The notes below the pieces were generated by a model. That model did not search any database. It was given only the letters and a program-made list of their open reading frames with translations, and was not told where the DNA came from. Positions 17,322 through 25,059 of a DNA stretch of 64,000 bases are shown here, piece after piece. The DNA is from Blastococcus sp. LR1 (lineage in GTDB: Bacteria; Actinomycetota; Actinomycetes; Mycobacteriales; Geodermatophilaceae): contig NZ_JAIUJY010000002.1 of assembly GCF_020166105.1 (NCBI RefSeq), forward strand, positions 372,001 to 436,000, read 5' to 3'. How positions within the stretch are numbered: the first letter of the stretch is position 1; every line of letters begins with the position of its first letter. Made by a program: the position numbers and the translations under genes.

Positions 17322-17771
17322 ATGGTCGGGACCCCCGCGGAGGCGCAGCGTTTGCGCGACCTCGCGCTGATGCGCCGGGTCCGCGACCGGATCGACCGGG
17401 AGTACGCGCAGCCGCTGGACGTCGAGGCGCTGGCCCGCGGGGTGCACGTGTCCAGCGGCCACCTCAGCCGGGAGTTCAAGCGGGCCTACGGCGAATCTCC
17501 CTACAGCTACCTGATGACCCGCCGGATCGAGCGGGCGATGGCGCTGCTGCGGCGCGGTGACCTGAGCGTCACCGAGGTCTGCTTCGCCGTCGGCTGCCAG
17601 TCGCTGGGCACCTTCAGCACCCGGTTCACCGAACTGGTCGGGATGCCGCCGAGCGTCTACCGGCGGGAGGCGTCCGGGGCGACGGCGGGGATCCCGTCGT
17701 GCCTCGCGAAGCAGGCCACCAGACCGGTCAGGAATCGAGAAGCGCCGGCGACCACGGCGTCCCTAGCGTGA
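17322..17771 (+). CDS. AraC-family transcriptional regulator (DNA-binding domain only)
   Basis: 149 residues consisting almost wholly of the two helix-turn-helix motifs of the AraC/XylS family: LDVEALARGVHVSSGHLSRE with FKRAYGESPYSYL, then SVTEVCFAVGCQSLGTFSTR and FTELVGMPPSVYRR. There is no N-terminal sensor domain, so it probably responds through abundance, through a partner, or like SoxS/MarA. It is followed five bases later by a VOC protein gene, a pairing often seen in actinobacteria. CAGGAT seven bases before the ATG resembles a weak leaderless -10. Target genes may include the VOC and UvrA-like genes downstream (inference). Confidence 0.88.
   Translation: MVGTPAEAQRLRDLALMRRVRDRIDREYAQPLDVEALARGVHVSSGHLSREFKRAYGESPYSYLMTRRIERAMALLRRGDLSVTEVCFAVGCQSLGTFSTRFTELVGMPPSVYRREASGATAGIPSCLAKQATRPVRNREAPATTASLA
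17764..17769 (+). promoter_or_regulatory. Candidate -10 box for leaderless VOC gene
   Basis: TAGCGT ends seven bases before the ATG at 17777 and lies over the 3' end of the AraC gene, with no ribosome site between. Confidence 0.4.
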
Positions 17772-17776
17772 CCGGC

Positions 17777-18187
17777 ATGGACATCACCATCCACCAGACC
17801 TTCCTCCCGGCCGACGACCCGGAGGCCGCCCTCGGCTTCTACCGGGACACCCTCGGCTTCGAGCTGCTCGACGACGTCGGCTACAACGGCATGCGCTGGC
17901 TGACGATGGGCGCGCCGGGTGGGTCCGGCACCCAGCTCGTCCTGTACCCGCCGACGGCCGATCCGGGCATCACCGCGGACGAGGGCCGCACCATCGCCGA
18001 GATGATGGCCAAGGGCACCTTCGCCTCGCTGATCCTGGCCACCAAGGACCTCGACGGCGTCTTCGACGCGGTGCAGGCCACCGGCGCGGAGGTCATGCAG
18101 GAGCCGGCCGACCAGCCCTACGGGGTGCGCGACTGCGCCTTCCGCGACCCGGCAGGAAACACCGTCCGCATCCAGGAACTGCGCTGA
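17777..18187 (+). CDS. VOC-superfamily (glyoxalase/bleomycin-resistance fold) protein
   Basis: 136 residues with the paired beta-alpha-beta-beta-beta modules of the vicinal oxygen chelate fold: ITIHQTFLPADDPEAALGFYRDTLGFEL in the first half, and DGVFDAVQATGAEVMQEP then YGVRDCAFRDPAGNTVRIQE in the second. Potential metal ligands (His near the start, Glu near the end) are present. Members include glyoxalases, dioxygenases and drug-binding resistance proteins; the sequence does not choose between these. Start placed at 17777, where the fold begins, rather than at upstream in-frame starts within the AraC gene. Confidence 0.85.
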   Translation: MDITIHQTFLPADDPEAALGFYRDTLGFELLDDVGYNGMRWLTMGAPGGSGTQLVLYPPTADPGITADEGRTIAEMMAKGTFASLILATKDLDGVFDAVQATGAEVMQEPADQPYGVRDCAFRDPAGNTVRIQELR

Positions 18188-18284
18188 GAAGTCGTCGCCC
18201 GCGCAGTCACCACTGTCGGACACCGCTGATAGACACCGGGCGGGTCGCGCACGCGACCGGCCCGCACGGACGGAGACCCCCCGG

Positions 18285-20663
18285 ATGAGCACACCGACCG
18301 AGCAGACGGCGCTGCACGCCGCCGACAGCCACGACCTGATCCGGGTCGTGGGCGCGCGGCAGAACAACCTCAAGGACGTCAGCGTCGACATCCCGAAGCG
18401 CCGGCTCACGGTCTTCACCGGTGTCTCCGGCTCGGGCAAGAGCTCGCTGGTCTTCGGCACGATCGCCGCCGAGTCGCAGCGGATGATCAACGAGACCTAC
18501 AGCGCGTTCCTGCAGGGCTTCATGCCGAACCTGGCCCGCCCGGAGGTCGACGTCCTCGAGGGCCTGACGACGGCGATCATCGTCGACCAGGAGCGGATGG
18601 GCGCCAACCCGCGCTCCACCGTGGGCACCGCCACCGACGTGAACGCGATGCTGCGCATCCTGTTCAGCCGCTTGGGCGACCCGCACATCGGGCCGCCGAC
18701 GGCGTTCGCCTTCAACGTGCCGACCCGCAAGGCCAGCGGCGTCATGAGCACCGAGAAGGGCGGCCGCGTCGAGAAGAACGTGGTCAAGGAAGCCGTCTAC
18801 CAGGGCGGCATGTGCCCGCGCTGCGAGGGCATGGGCGCGGTCACCGACTTCGACCTGACCGCGCTGTACGACGACGGCAAGTCGCTGAACGACGGCGCGC
18901 TGACCGTGCCGGGCTACAGCATGGACGGCTGGTACGGCCGGGTCTTCTCCGGCGCGGGCCTCCCGATGGACACCCCCATCGCGCAGTACTCGAAGAAGCA
19001 GCTCGACACGCTGCTGCACGCCGAGCCCACCAAGATCAAGGTCGACGGACTCAACCTCACGTACGAGGGCCTGATCCCGAAGATCCAGAAGTCGATGCTC
19101 TCCAAGGACGTCGAGGCGATGCAGCCGCACGTCCGCCGGTTCGTCGAGCGGGCGATCACCTTCACCTCCTGCCCCGACTGCGAGGGCACCCGGCTCTCGG
19201 CCGAGGCGCGGTCCTCGCGGATCCGCGGGAAGAACATCGCCGAGCTCTGCCAGATGCAGATCAGCGACCTCTCGGCCTGGCTCCGCGACCTCGACGAGCC
19301 CGGCGTCGCGCCGCTGCTGGCCGGCCTCCAGCACACGCTGGACTCCTTCGTCCAGATCGGGCTGGGCTACCTCTCCCTCGACCGTCCGGCCGGAACGCTG
19401 TCGGGCGGCGAGGCGCAGCGAACCAAGATGATCCGCCACCTCGGCTCCTCGCTGACCGACGTCACGTACGTCTTCGACGAGCCCACCATCGGGCTGCACC
19501 CGCACGACATCGCCCGGATGAACGACCTGCTGCTGCGGCTGCGCGACAAGGGCAACACGGTGCTCGTCGTCGAGCACAAGCCGGAGACGATCGTCATCGC
19601 CGACCACGTGATCGACCTCGGCCCCCGCGCGGGCACCGCCGGAGGCGAGATCGTCTTCCAGGGCTCCGTCGAGGAGCTGCGGACGAGCGACACCTTGACC
19701 GGCCGCCACCTCGGCGACCGGGTGGCGCTGAAGCAGAGCCTGCGCTCGTCCACCGGCGCGATCGAGATCCGCGGGGCGGACCAGAACAACCTGAAGAAGG
19801 TCGACGTCGACGTGCCGACCGGGCTGCTCACCGTGGTCACCGGTGTGGCCGGCTCGGGCAAGAGCTCGCTGATCCACGGCAACCTGGCCAAGCGGGAGGA
19901 CGTCGTCGTCGTGGACCAGGGCGCCATCAAGGGATCACGGCGCTCCAACCCGGCCACCTACACCGGGCTGCTCGAGCCGATCCGCAAGGCGTTCGCCAAG
20001 GCCAACGGGGTGAAGCCGGCGCTGTTCAGCGCGAACTCCGAGGGCGCCTGCCCGGCCTGCAACGGCGCCGGCGTCATCTACACCGACCTCGGCGTGATGG
20101 CGACGGTCGAGTCACCCTGCGAGGAGTGCGAGGGCAGGCGCTTCCAGGCGGCGGTGCTGGAGTACACCCTCGGCGGCAAGAACATCGCCGAGGTGCTCGC
20201 GATGTCGGTGACCGAGGCCGAGGAGTTCTTCGGCGCCGGCGAGGCGAAGACGCCGGCCGCGCACGCGATCCTCGACCGGCTCGTCGACGTCGGCCTCGGC
20301 TACCTCACCCTCGGGCAGCCGCTCACCACTCTGTCGGGCGGCGAGCGCCAGCGGATCAAGCTGGCCACCCGGATGGCGGAGAAGGGCGGCCTCTACGTCC
20401 TCGACGAGCCGACCACCGGCCTGCACCTGGCCGACGTCGAGAACCTGCTCGGACTGCTGGACCGGCTGGTCGACTCCGGCAAGACGGTGATCGTGATCGA
20501 GCACCACCAGGCCGTCATGGCGCACGCCGACTGGATCATCGATCTGGGCCCCGGCGCCGGCCACGACGGTGGCCGGATCGTCTTCGAGGGCACCCCGGCC
20601 GACCTGGTCGCCGACCGCTCGACGCTCACCGCCCAGCACCTCGCGGAGTACGTCGGCGCCTGA
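18285..20663 (+). CDS. UvrA-like ABC protein (UvrA2/DrrC type)
   Basis: 792 residues with two ABC modules: Walker [10 protein letters not shown] and GVAGSGKSS, signature motifs [11 protein letters not shown] and [11 protein letters not shown], Walker [14 protein letters not shown] and [13 protein letters not shown]. UvrA zinc-module motifs CPRCEG, CPDCEG, CPACNG and CEECEG are kept. It is clearly shorter than excision-repair UvrA (about 950). Short UvrA paralogues of this kind include DrrC, linked to resistance to DNA-intercalating daunorubicin. The likely role is ATP-dependent DNA-lesion or drug-adduct recognition rather than general nucleotide excision repair. It follows the AraC and VOC genes by 97 bases. 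Confidence 0.9.
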   Translation: MSTPTEQTALHAADSHDLIRVVGARQNNLKDVSVDIPKRRLTVFTGVSGSGKSSLVFGTIAAESQRMINETYSAFLQGFMPNLARPEVDVLEGLTTAIIVDQERMGANPRSTVGTATDVNAMLRILFSRLGDPHIGPPTAFAFNVPTRKASGVMSTEKGGRVEKNVVKEAVYQGGMCPRCEGMGAVTDFDLTALYDDGKSLNDGALTVPGYSMDGWYGRVFSGAGLPMDTPIAQYSKKQLDTLLHAEPTKIKVDGLNLTYEGLIPKIQKSMLSKDVEAMQPHVRRFVERAITFTSCPDCEGTRLSAEARSSRIRGKNIAELCQMQISDLSAWLRDLDEPGVAPLLAGLQHTLDSFVQIGLGYLSLDRPAGTLSGGEAQRTKMIRHLGSSLTDVTYVFDEPTIGLHPHDIARMNDLLLRLRDKGNTVLVVEHKPETIVIADHVIDLGPRAGTAGGEIVFQGSVEELRTSDTLTGRHLGDRVALKQSLRSSTGAIEIRGADQNNLKKVDVDVPTGLLTVVTGVAGSGKSSLIHGNLAKREDVVVVDQGAIKGSRRSNPATYTGLLEPIRKAFAKANGVKPALFSANSEGACPACNGAGVIYTDLGVMATVESPCEECEGRRFQAAVLEYTLGGKNIAEVLAMSVTEAEEFFGAGEAKTPAAHAILDRLVDVGLGYLTLGQPLTTLSGGERQRIKLATRMAEKGGLYVLDEPTTGLHLADVENLLGLLDRLVDSGKTVIVIEHHQAVMAHADWIIDLGPGAGHDGGRIVFEGTPADLVADRSTLTAQHLAEYVGA

Positions 20664-20684
20664 CCTGCCGGAGTGCGGGAGAGG

Positions 20685-21242
20685 TCAGGCGTCGGTGTCG
20701 AGGGTGCGCACGACGCGGGCGGGGTTGCCGACCGCGATCGCGTTCGCCGGGAGGTCCTTGGGAACGACCGCCCCGGCGCCGACCACGGTGTTCTCGCCGA
20801 TGGTCACGCCGGGCAGCACGATCGCGCCGCCGCCGAGCCAGACGTTGTCGCCGATGGTGATGGGCTGCGCCGCCTCCCACTTGTCCCGGCGGGGGCCCGG
20901 CTCGACCGGGTGGGTGGGGGTGAGCAGCTGGACGTTCGGCCCGATCTGGACGTCGTCGCCGATGGTGATGGCCGCGACGTCGAGGGCGACCAACCCGAAG
21001 TTCGCGAAGCAGCGGGCGCCGATGCGGAGATTGCTGCCGTAGTCCACGCGCAGCGGCGGGCGGATCTCGGTGCCCTCGCCGATCGCGCCGAGGAGCTCCG
21101 CCAGCAGCTGCTGACGCAGCGGGCCCTGGCGCACCGACGTCGCGTTGTAGGCGTCGGCCAGGTCGAGCGCGCGGGCGCTCGCCTCGGCGATCTCCGGGTC
21201 GTCGGCGAGAGAGAGGTCGCCGGCGAGCATCCGCTCGCGCAT
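20685..21242 (-). CDS. Maltose/galactoside-type sugar O-acetyltransferase
   Basis: 185 residues. N-terminal MAT helix region (MRERMLAGDLSLADDPEI) followed by a left-handed beta-helix made of hexapeptide repeats: ITIGDDVQIGPNVQL, ITIGDNVWLGGGAIVL, VTIGENTVVGAGAVV. The catalytic His is seen in LLTPTHPVEPGPR. Such enzymes (Maa, LacA, NodL) transfer acetyl from acetyl-CoA to sugars, in trimers. Convergent with the UvrA-like gene, 21 bases apart. The acceptor sugar is unknown. Confidence 0.9.
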   Translation of the reverse strand: MRERMLAGDLSLADDPEIAEASARALDLADAYNATSVRQGPLRQQLLAELLGAIGEGTEIRPPLRVDYGSNLRIGARCFANFGLVALDVAAITIGDDVQIGPNVQLLTPTHPVEPGPRRDKWEAAQPITIGDNVWLGGGAIVLPGVTIGENTVVGAGAVVPKDLPANAIAVGNPARVVRTLDTDA

Positions 21243-21307
21243 CGTGCGGTCGTCGGCTCCCGAGCTCGTGGTCCGACCGTACGGGCCGCGGGAGGGAGGA
21301 TCGGGCG

Positions 21308-21811
21308 GTGATCCTGCCCGAGGTCCGCGACCCGCGCTTCACCACGATCCGCCGCGGCGGCACCCTGACCGACGCCGACCACCACTTCCTCGCGCTCTGG
21401 GCAGCGGAGTGCGCGGAGCACGTGCTGCCCCTCTTCGAGGCGGTCCGGCCCGACGACCCGCGACCGCGCCGGGCGATCGATCACGCCCGCGCCTGGGTGC
21501 GCCGCGAGGTCGGGATGATGCAGGCGCGTGCGGCGGGCGGTCACGCGATGGGTGCGGCGCGGGACCTGACCGGTGCGGCCCGGTTCGCCGCCTATGCCGC
21601 CGGTCAGGCCGGGGTGGTCGCGCACGTCGCGGCACACGAGCTGGGTGCGGCCGCCTACGCGATCAAGGCCGTGCGCGCGGCGGACGGCGAGGACGCGGGA
21701 CTGGCCGAGTGCCGGTGGCAGCGCGACCAGTTGCCGGAGGCGGTCCGGGAGCTCGTGCTCTACGACCAGCGGCTGCGGAACGACATCTGCTGGTCGGCGT
21801 TCGACTGCTGA
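21308..21811 (+). CDS. Imm5-like putative immunity protein
   Basis: 167 residues. Helical, with the family pattern LPEVRDPRFTTIRRGGTLTD at the start, then a long helix HFLALWAAECAEHVLPLFE, DDPRPRRAIDHARAWVRRE, ARFAAYAAGQAGVVAHVAAHELGAAAYAIKAV and ERWQRDQLP-like C-terminus. This matches proteins annotated as putative immunity proteins (Imm-5-like), found widely outside toxin loci. No toxin gene is adjacent here, and the family may have roles outside toxin immunity. Divergent from the acetyltransferase gene. Confidence 0.75.
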   Translation: MILPEVRDPRFTTIRRGGTLTDADHHFLALWAAECAEHVLPLFEAVRPDDPRPRRAIDHARAWVRREVGMMQARAAGGHAMGAARDLTGAARFAAYAAGQAGVVAHVAAHELGAAAYAIKAVRAADGEDAGLAECRWQRDQLPEAVRELVLYDQRLRNDICWSAFDC

Positions 21812-21937
21812 ACCACCCGGCAGAGGTGACGCTCGCCCCGCTTCGTGGACGCCGGGCGGGCCCATGACGCATGATTGGCAGTCGACGGGGCCGAGTGCCA
21901 GCCCCGCGTTCCTCCGCTCGACCAGGGAGCCACCGCA

Positions 21938-22270
21938 GTGCCCACGTACCAGTACGCCTGCACCAACCCCGAGACCAAGCACCAGTTCGAGATCGTGCAG
22001 TCCTTCACCGACGAGCCGGTGAGCGAGTGCCCCGAGTGCGGCGCCGCCGTCCGCAAGGTCTACGGCTCGGTGGGCGTGGTGTTCAAGGGCTCCGGCTTCT
22101 ACCGCACCGACAGCCGCAAGAGCAGCAGCTCCTCCGACGCCCCGAGCACCAGCTCGTCGTCGTCGCCCAAGGAGAGCTCGTCGTCGGGCAGCAAGGACAG
22201 CGGCTCCTCGTCGAGCAGCTCGACCACCGCGCCCAGCACCTCCGGCAGCTCGGCCAAGGCCGCCAACTGA
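21938..22270 (+). CDS. FmdB-type zinc ribbon, Ser-rich chaperone-like protein (Ruc orthologue)
   Basis: 110 residues. The N-terminal half is an FmdB-family zinc ribbon (VPTYQYAC, then SECPECG) followed by the stretch GVVFKGSGFYRTDSR that is also found in mycobacterial Ruc (Rv0991c), a redox-regulated chaperone. The C-terminal half is almost all Ser with Lys, Thr, Ala, surely disordered, as in Ruc. Oddity: only three Cys are present (8, 31, 34); the second Cys of the first knuckle is replaced (CTNPE), perhaps with His15 as ligand. GTG 21938 follows AGGGAG; the in-frame upstream start at 21875 would add 21 residues not seen in the family. Confidence 0.85.
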   Translation: MPTYQYACTNPETKHQFEIVQSFTDEPVSECPECGAAVRKVYGSVGVVFKGSGFYRTDSRKSSSSSDAPSTSSSSSPKESSSSGSKDSGSSSSSSTTAPSTSGSSAKAAN

Positions 22271-22362
22271 CCGGCTGACCGGCGGCGTCCACAGCCGCCG
22301 GTCCTCTCCACAGCTCTCCCCGGGACGGCGCTTCCGCCCCCGGGAGCGCGCAGGGTCGGCGC

Positions 22363-22986
22363 ATGCCCCGTCTGCGCCGACCCCGCTCCCCCGCGCTGCT
22401 GGCCCGCCGCCTCGCCGCCGGCCTGCTGGCGGCCCTGGCCCTCGTGCTGGCGCTGCGCCCGGGGCCCGCGCCCGCCGAGGCCGCGGCGTCCGGCCGTCCG
22501 GTCGTGGTGGCCACCTCGGACCTGCCCGCCGGCACCCGGCTGTCGGCGCAGCACCTGGCCGTCGTCCGGCTCCCCGAGGACGCCGTGCCGTCGGGGGTCG
22601 TCGACCGCACCGAGCTCCTGCACCACCAGGTCCTCGCCGGCCCCGTGCGTCGCGGCGAGCCGCTGACCGACGCGCGGCTGGTCGGCGCCGGCCTCACCAC
22701 CCTGCTGCCCGAGGGCCAGGTGGCCGCACCGGTGCGCCTCGCCGATCTCGCCGTCACCGCCCTGGTGCGCCCCGGCGACCGGGTCGACGTGCTGGCCACG
22801 ACGACCGACACCGGCACGACGGAGCGGGTGGCCACCGGGGCCCTCGTCCTGGCCGCCCCCGGTTCCGCGGGGGACGACGACGCCGGCGCCGGGCTGCTGC
22901 TCCTCGCCGTCGACGACGCCACCGCGACGCAGCTGGCGACCGCCTCGGCGGGCGCGACGCTCACGATCAGCCTGCCGCCACCCTGA
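22363..22986 (+). CDS. SAF-domain protein (CpaB/RcpC-like)
   Basis: 207 residues. One N-terminal transmembrane or signal helix (LAAGLLAALALVLALRP) after a very basic start, then an SAF domain (VVVATSDLPAGTRLSAQHLAVVRLPEDAVP) and a RcpC/CpaB-like second part with ALVRPGDRVDVLATTTD and TGALVLAAP. CpaB proteins belong to Flp/Tad pilus assembly, but no tad genes are visible here. Actinobacteria often have such an SAF protein next to the Ruc and mscL genes, so the role is more likely general envelope-related. It lies 92 bases after the ruc-like gene. Confidence 0.82.
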   Translation: MPRLRRPRSPALLARRLAAGLLAALALVLALRPGPAPAEAAASGRPVVVATSDLPAGTRLSAQHLAVVRLPEDAVPSGVVDRTELLHHQVLAGPVRRGEPLTDARLVGAGLTTLLPEGQVAAPVRLADLAVTALVRPGDRVDVLATTTDTGTTERVATGALVLAAPGSAGDDDAGAGLLLLAVDDATATQLATASAGATLTISLPPP

Positions 22987-23009
22987 CCGGTTGCGCGCAG
23001 TCGGCAGGG

Positions 23010-23471
23010 ATGTGGCTGGATGGTCGGGTGCTCAAGGGCTTCAAGGACTTCCTGTTCCGCGGCAACGTCGTGGACCTCGCCGTCGCGGTGGTCATCGGCT
23101 CGGCGTTCACCGCGCTGGTGAACACCTTCGCCAGCTCGTTCCTGACTCCGCTCATCGGTGTCCTCGGAGGAGGCGGCCAGCTGGGCGGGGTGTTCGAGGT
23201 GAACCAGCAGCAGTTCACCTGGGGCGCCTTCGTCAGCCAGCTGATCACCTTCGTGCTGACCGCCGCGGTGCTCTACTTCGTCGTGGTTCTGCCGCTGCAC
23301 CGGCTGCTCCAGCGCCGGGTGAAGGGCGAGGAGGCCGGCCCTGCCGCGCCGACGGAGACCGAGCTGCTGATCGAGATTCGCGACCTGCTCCGCGCGCAGC
23401 AAGCAGGGCTCGGCCCCGCCCAGGGACCCGACCCGAGCGAACGAGGGTCGGGGAGGACGGGGTCCTTCTAG
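23010..23471 (+). CDS. mscL: Large-conductance mechanosensitive channel MscL
   Basis: Homopentameric membrane channel that opens under hypo-osmotic shock. 153 residues. The N-terminal amphipathic helix LKGFKDFLFRGN leads to the pore helix VVDLAVAVVIGSAFTALVNTF, and the second helix is QLITFVLTAAVLYFVVVLPL. The C-terminal bundle helix ETELLIEIRDLL is intact, followed by a Gly/Pro-rich tail. The family normally starts at M-LKGF, so the GTG at 23028 is an alternative start that removes six residues. Its end overlaps the convergent YbaK-like gene by four bases. Confidence 0.95.
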   Translation: MWLDGRVLKGFKDFLFRGNVVDLAVAVVIGSAFTALVNTFASSFLTPLIGVLGGGGQLGGVFEVNQQQFTWGAFVSQLITFVLTAAVLYFVVVLPLHRLLQRRVKGEEAGPAAPTETELLIEIRDLLRAQQAGLGPAQGPDPSERGSGRTGSF

Positions 23472-24169
23472 TCGCTGCCCCAGTGCGGCGGCCGGTTCTC
23501 CAGGTAGCGCTGGTCGTCGTCGGAGACCGAGGGGCGCTCGCCCCAGCCGACGTCGCTGTCGTCGGGTGCGCGGTCCAGCCGCAGCGGCTGGGCCGGCGGC
23601 GAGGCCGGGGCCTCGGCGGGCAGCGGCTGGCCGAGCCCCTCGAGCACCACGGCAGAGGGAAGTGCGGCCAGCAGCGACCCGGGAACCGCGAGCTTGCTGC
23701 CCCGCGTGCCCGACCCGATCACCACGAGGTCGGCCGCGGCGACGGCGGCGTCGACGAGCACCGGCCAGGCGGCGGGCAGCCCCACCGGCGTGATGCCTCC
23801 GTAGGCCATGCCGGACTCCGCGACCGCCACGTCCTGCGGCGCGAACGACGCCTTGCGCGCCCCGAGCTGCCGGCGCACCAGCCCATTGACGTCGGCCCGC
23901 GTGGTGGCGAGCACCAGGCAGGCTGCCATCGTCGTCTCCCCCGACCGGCGGGCCGCCACCACGACGCAATTGGCCGACGCGGCCAGGGGCACCCCGTAGG
24001 CCTCCGTGAAGGCGGCGGTGTCGGCCCGCTCGTCGTCGATCTCGGCCACCCACGCCGCCCCGGTCAGCGACGGGAGCGCCGCGGCGACCGGCGGTCCCAG
24101 CAGGTCGGGCCGGTCGGCGGCCGGGAGCCAGGTCAGCGAGCCGAGCGAGGGTGCAGCGGGATCGGGCAT
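23468..24169 (-). CDS. YbaK/EbsC-type aminoacyl-tRNA deacylase
   Basis: 233 residues. The central 140 residues fit the YbaK/ProX editing domain, which hydrolyses mischarged tRNA (for example Cys-tRNA(Pro) or Ala-tRNA(Pro)): KNVVV-like NCVVVAARRSGETTMAACLVL, the conserved GARKASFAPQDVA with Lys, and GMAYGGITPVGLP, the usual GG-PxG motif. The C-terminal 45 residues are a Pro/Asp-rich tail that is not part of the fold. ATG 24169 was chosen over a much longer upstream frame because it begins just before the domain and is divergent from the VOC gene at 24290. Confidence 0.87.
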   Translation of the reverse strand: MPDPAAPSLGSLTWLPAADRPDLLGPPVAAALPSLTGAAWVAEIDDERADTAAFTEAYGVPLAASANCVVVAARRSGETTMAACLVLATTRADVNGLVRRQLGARKASFAPQDVAVAESGMAYGGITPVGLPAAWPVLVDAAVAAADLVVIGSGTRGSKLAVPGSLLAALPSAVVLEGLGQPLPAEAPASPPAQPLRLDRAPDDSDVGWGERPSVSDDDQRYLENRPPHWGSD

Positions 24170-24289
24170 GCCCCCGATCCTGCGGCACGCCGTCGCGCTC
24201 GCGCAGCGGGGGGCAGCGTGGCCGGATCCCGTCGAAGCGGGACACTCCTCCGGCTGTCGGCACGCGGGACGGAGCGGAAGGATGGCCGC

Positions 24290-24652
24290 ATGATCGGTCA
24301 ACTCCACTCCGTCGTGATCGACGCGCCCGACGCGCACGCCCTCGCCGGCTTCTACGCCGAGCTGCTCGGCATGGAGATCAGCAAGGGAGAGCCCGGCGAC
24401 GACTGGGTCGTCGTCACCGGCGCCGGCTATCGGCTGGCCTTCCAGCAGGCACCCGACCTCCAGCCGCCGGACTGGCCGGATCCGAGCCGGCCGCAGCAGT
24501 TCCACCTCGACATCCGGGTCGCCGACGTCGAAGAGGCCGAGCCGAAGGTGCTCGCCCTCGGTGCCCGCGCGCTGCCCGGCGGCGGCGGCGACTTCCGCGT
24601 CTACGCCGACCCGGTGGGCCACCCCTTCTGCCTGGTCTGGGACGCCGCGTGA
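24290..24652 (+). CDS. VOC-superfamily (glyoxalase-like) protein
   Basis: 120 residues with the two VOC modules: QLHSVVIDAPDAHALAGFYAELLGMEI, then DWVVVTGAGYRLAFQQAP, FHLDIRVADVEEAEPKVLALGA and VYADPVGHPFCLVW. His, Glu and Asp at metal-ligand positions are visible (H6, H72, the final VGHPFCLV segment). It belongs to the small Glyoxalase_6-like group common in actinobacteria, usually with unknown substrate. ATG 24290 follows GGAGCGGAAGGA. Its TGA overlaps the GTG of the thioesterase gene by four bases, so the two proteins are made together. Confidence 0.87.
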   Translation: MIGQLHSVVIDAPDAHALAGFYAELLGMEISKGEPGDDWVVVTGAGYRLAFQQAPDLQPPDWPDPSRPQQFHLDIRVADVEEAEPKVLALGARALPGGGGDFRVYADPVGHPFCLVWDAA

Positions 24653-25059
24653 GCGCCGAGCAGCCGGTGGACCTCACGGCCGCGGGCGCCTTCGTCGCGG
24701 CGATGAAGTTCGACGTCGCCGAGGCCACCGGCACCCGGGTCACCGGGCACGTCGATCTCGGCCCGGAACAGCACACGCCGTGGGGCGTGGTCCACGGCGG
24801 CCTCTACTGCTCCGTCGTCGAGTCCGCCGCCAGCATCGGGGCGAGCCTCGCGGTCCGGGACAAGGGGCAGTTCGCCGTCGGCGTCAACAACACCACCGAC
24901 TTCCTGCGCAGCGCCACCGACGGCCGGCTCGACGTGGTCGCCGAGCCGATCCAGCAGGGCCGCACCCAGCAGCTCTGGCTGGTCCAGCTGGCCCGCGAGG
25001 ACGGCAAGCTCGTCGCGCGCGGGCAGGTGCGGCTGCAGAACGTGCCGCTGCCCGGCTAG
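24649..25059 (+). CDS. PaaI-type hotdog thioesterase
   Basis: 136 residues in the hotdog fold, acting on acyl-CoA thioesters. The key motif WGVVHGGLYCSVVESAASIG, with the HGG turn and the catalytic-type Glu of the long helix, is present, followed by VGVNNTTDFLRSA and the RTQQLWLVQLAREDGKLVARGQVRLQN strand pair. It is coupled to the VOC gene by a GTGA overlap. The 3' end overlaps the convergent gene by four bases. Confidence 0.9.
   Translation: MSAEQPVDLTAAGAFVAAMKFDVAEATGTRVTGHVDLGPEQHTPWGVVHGGLYCSVVESAASIGASLAVRDKGQFAVGVNNTTDFLRSATDGRLDVVAEPIQQGRTQQLWLVQLAREDGKLVARGQVRLQNVPLPG

Noticed and set aside
22363-22986. The SAF-domain protein as evidence of a Tad/Flp pilus locus
   Set aside because: No cpaC, cpaE, cpaF, tadB/C or flp-like gene is adjacent; the neighbours are the Ruc-like gene and mscL.
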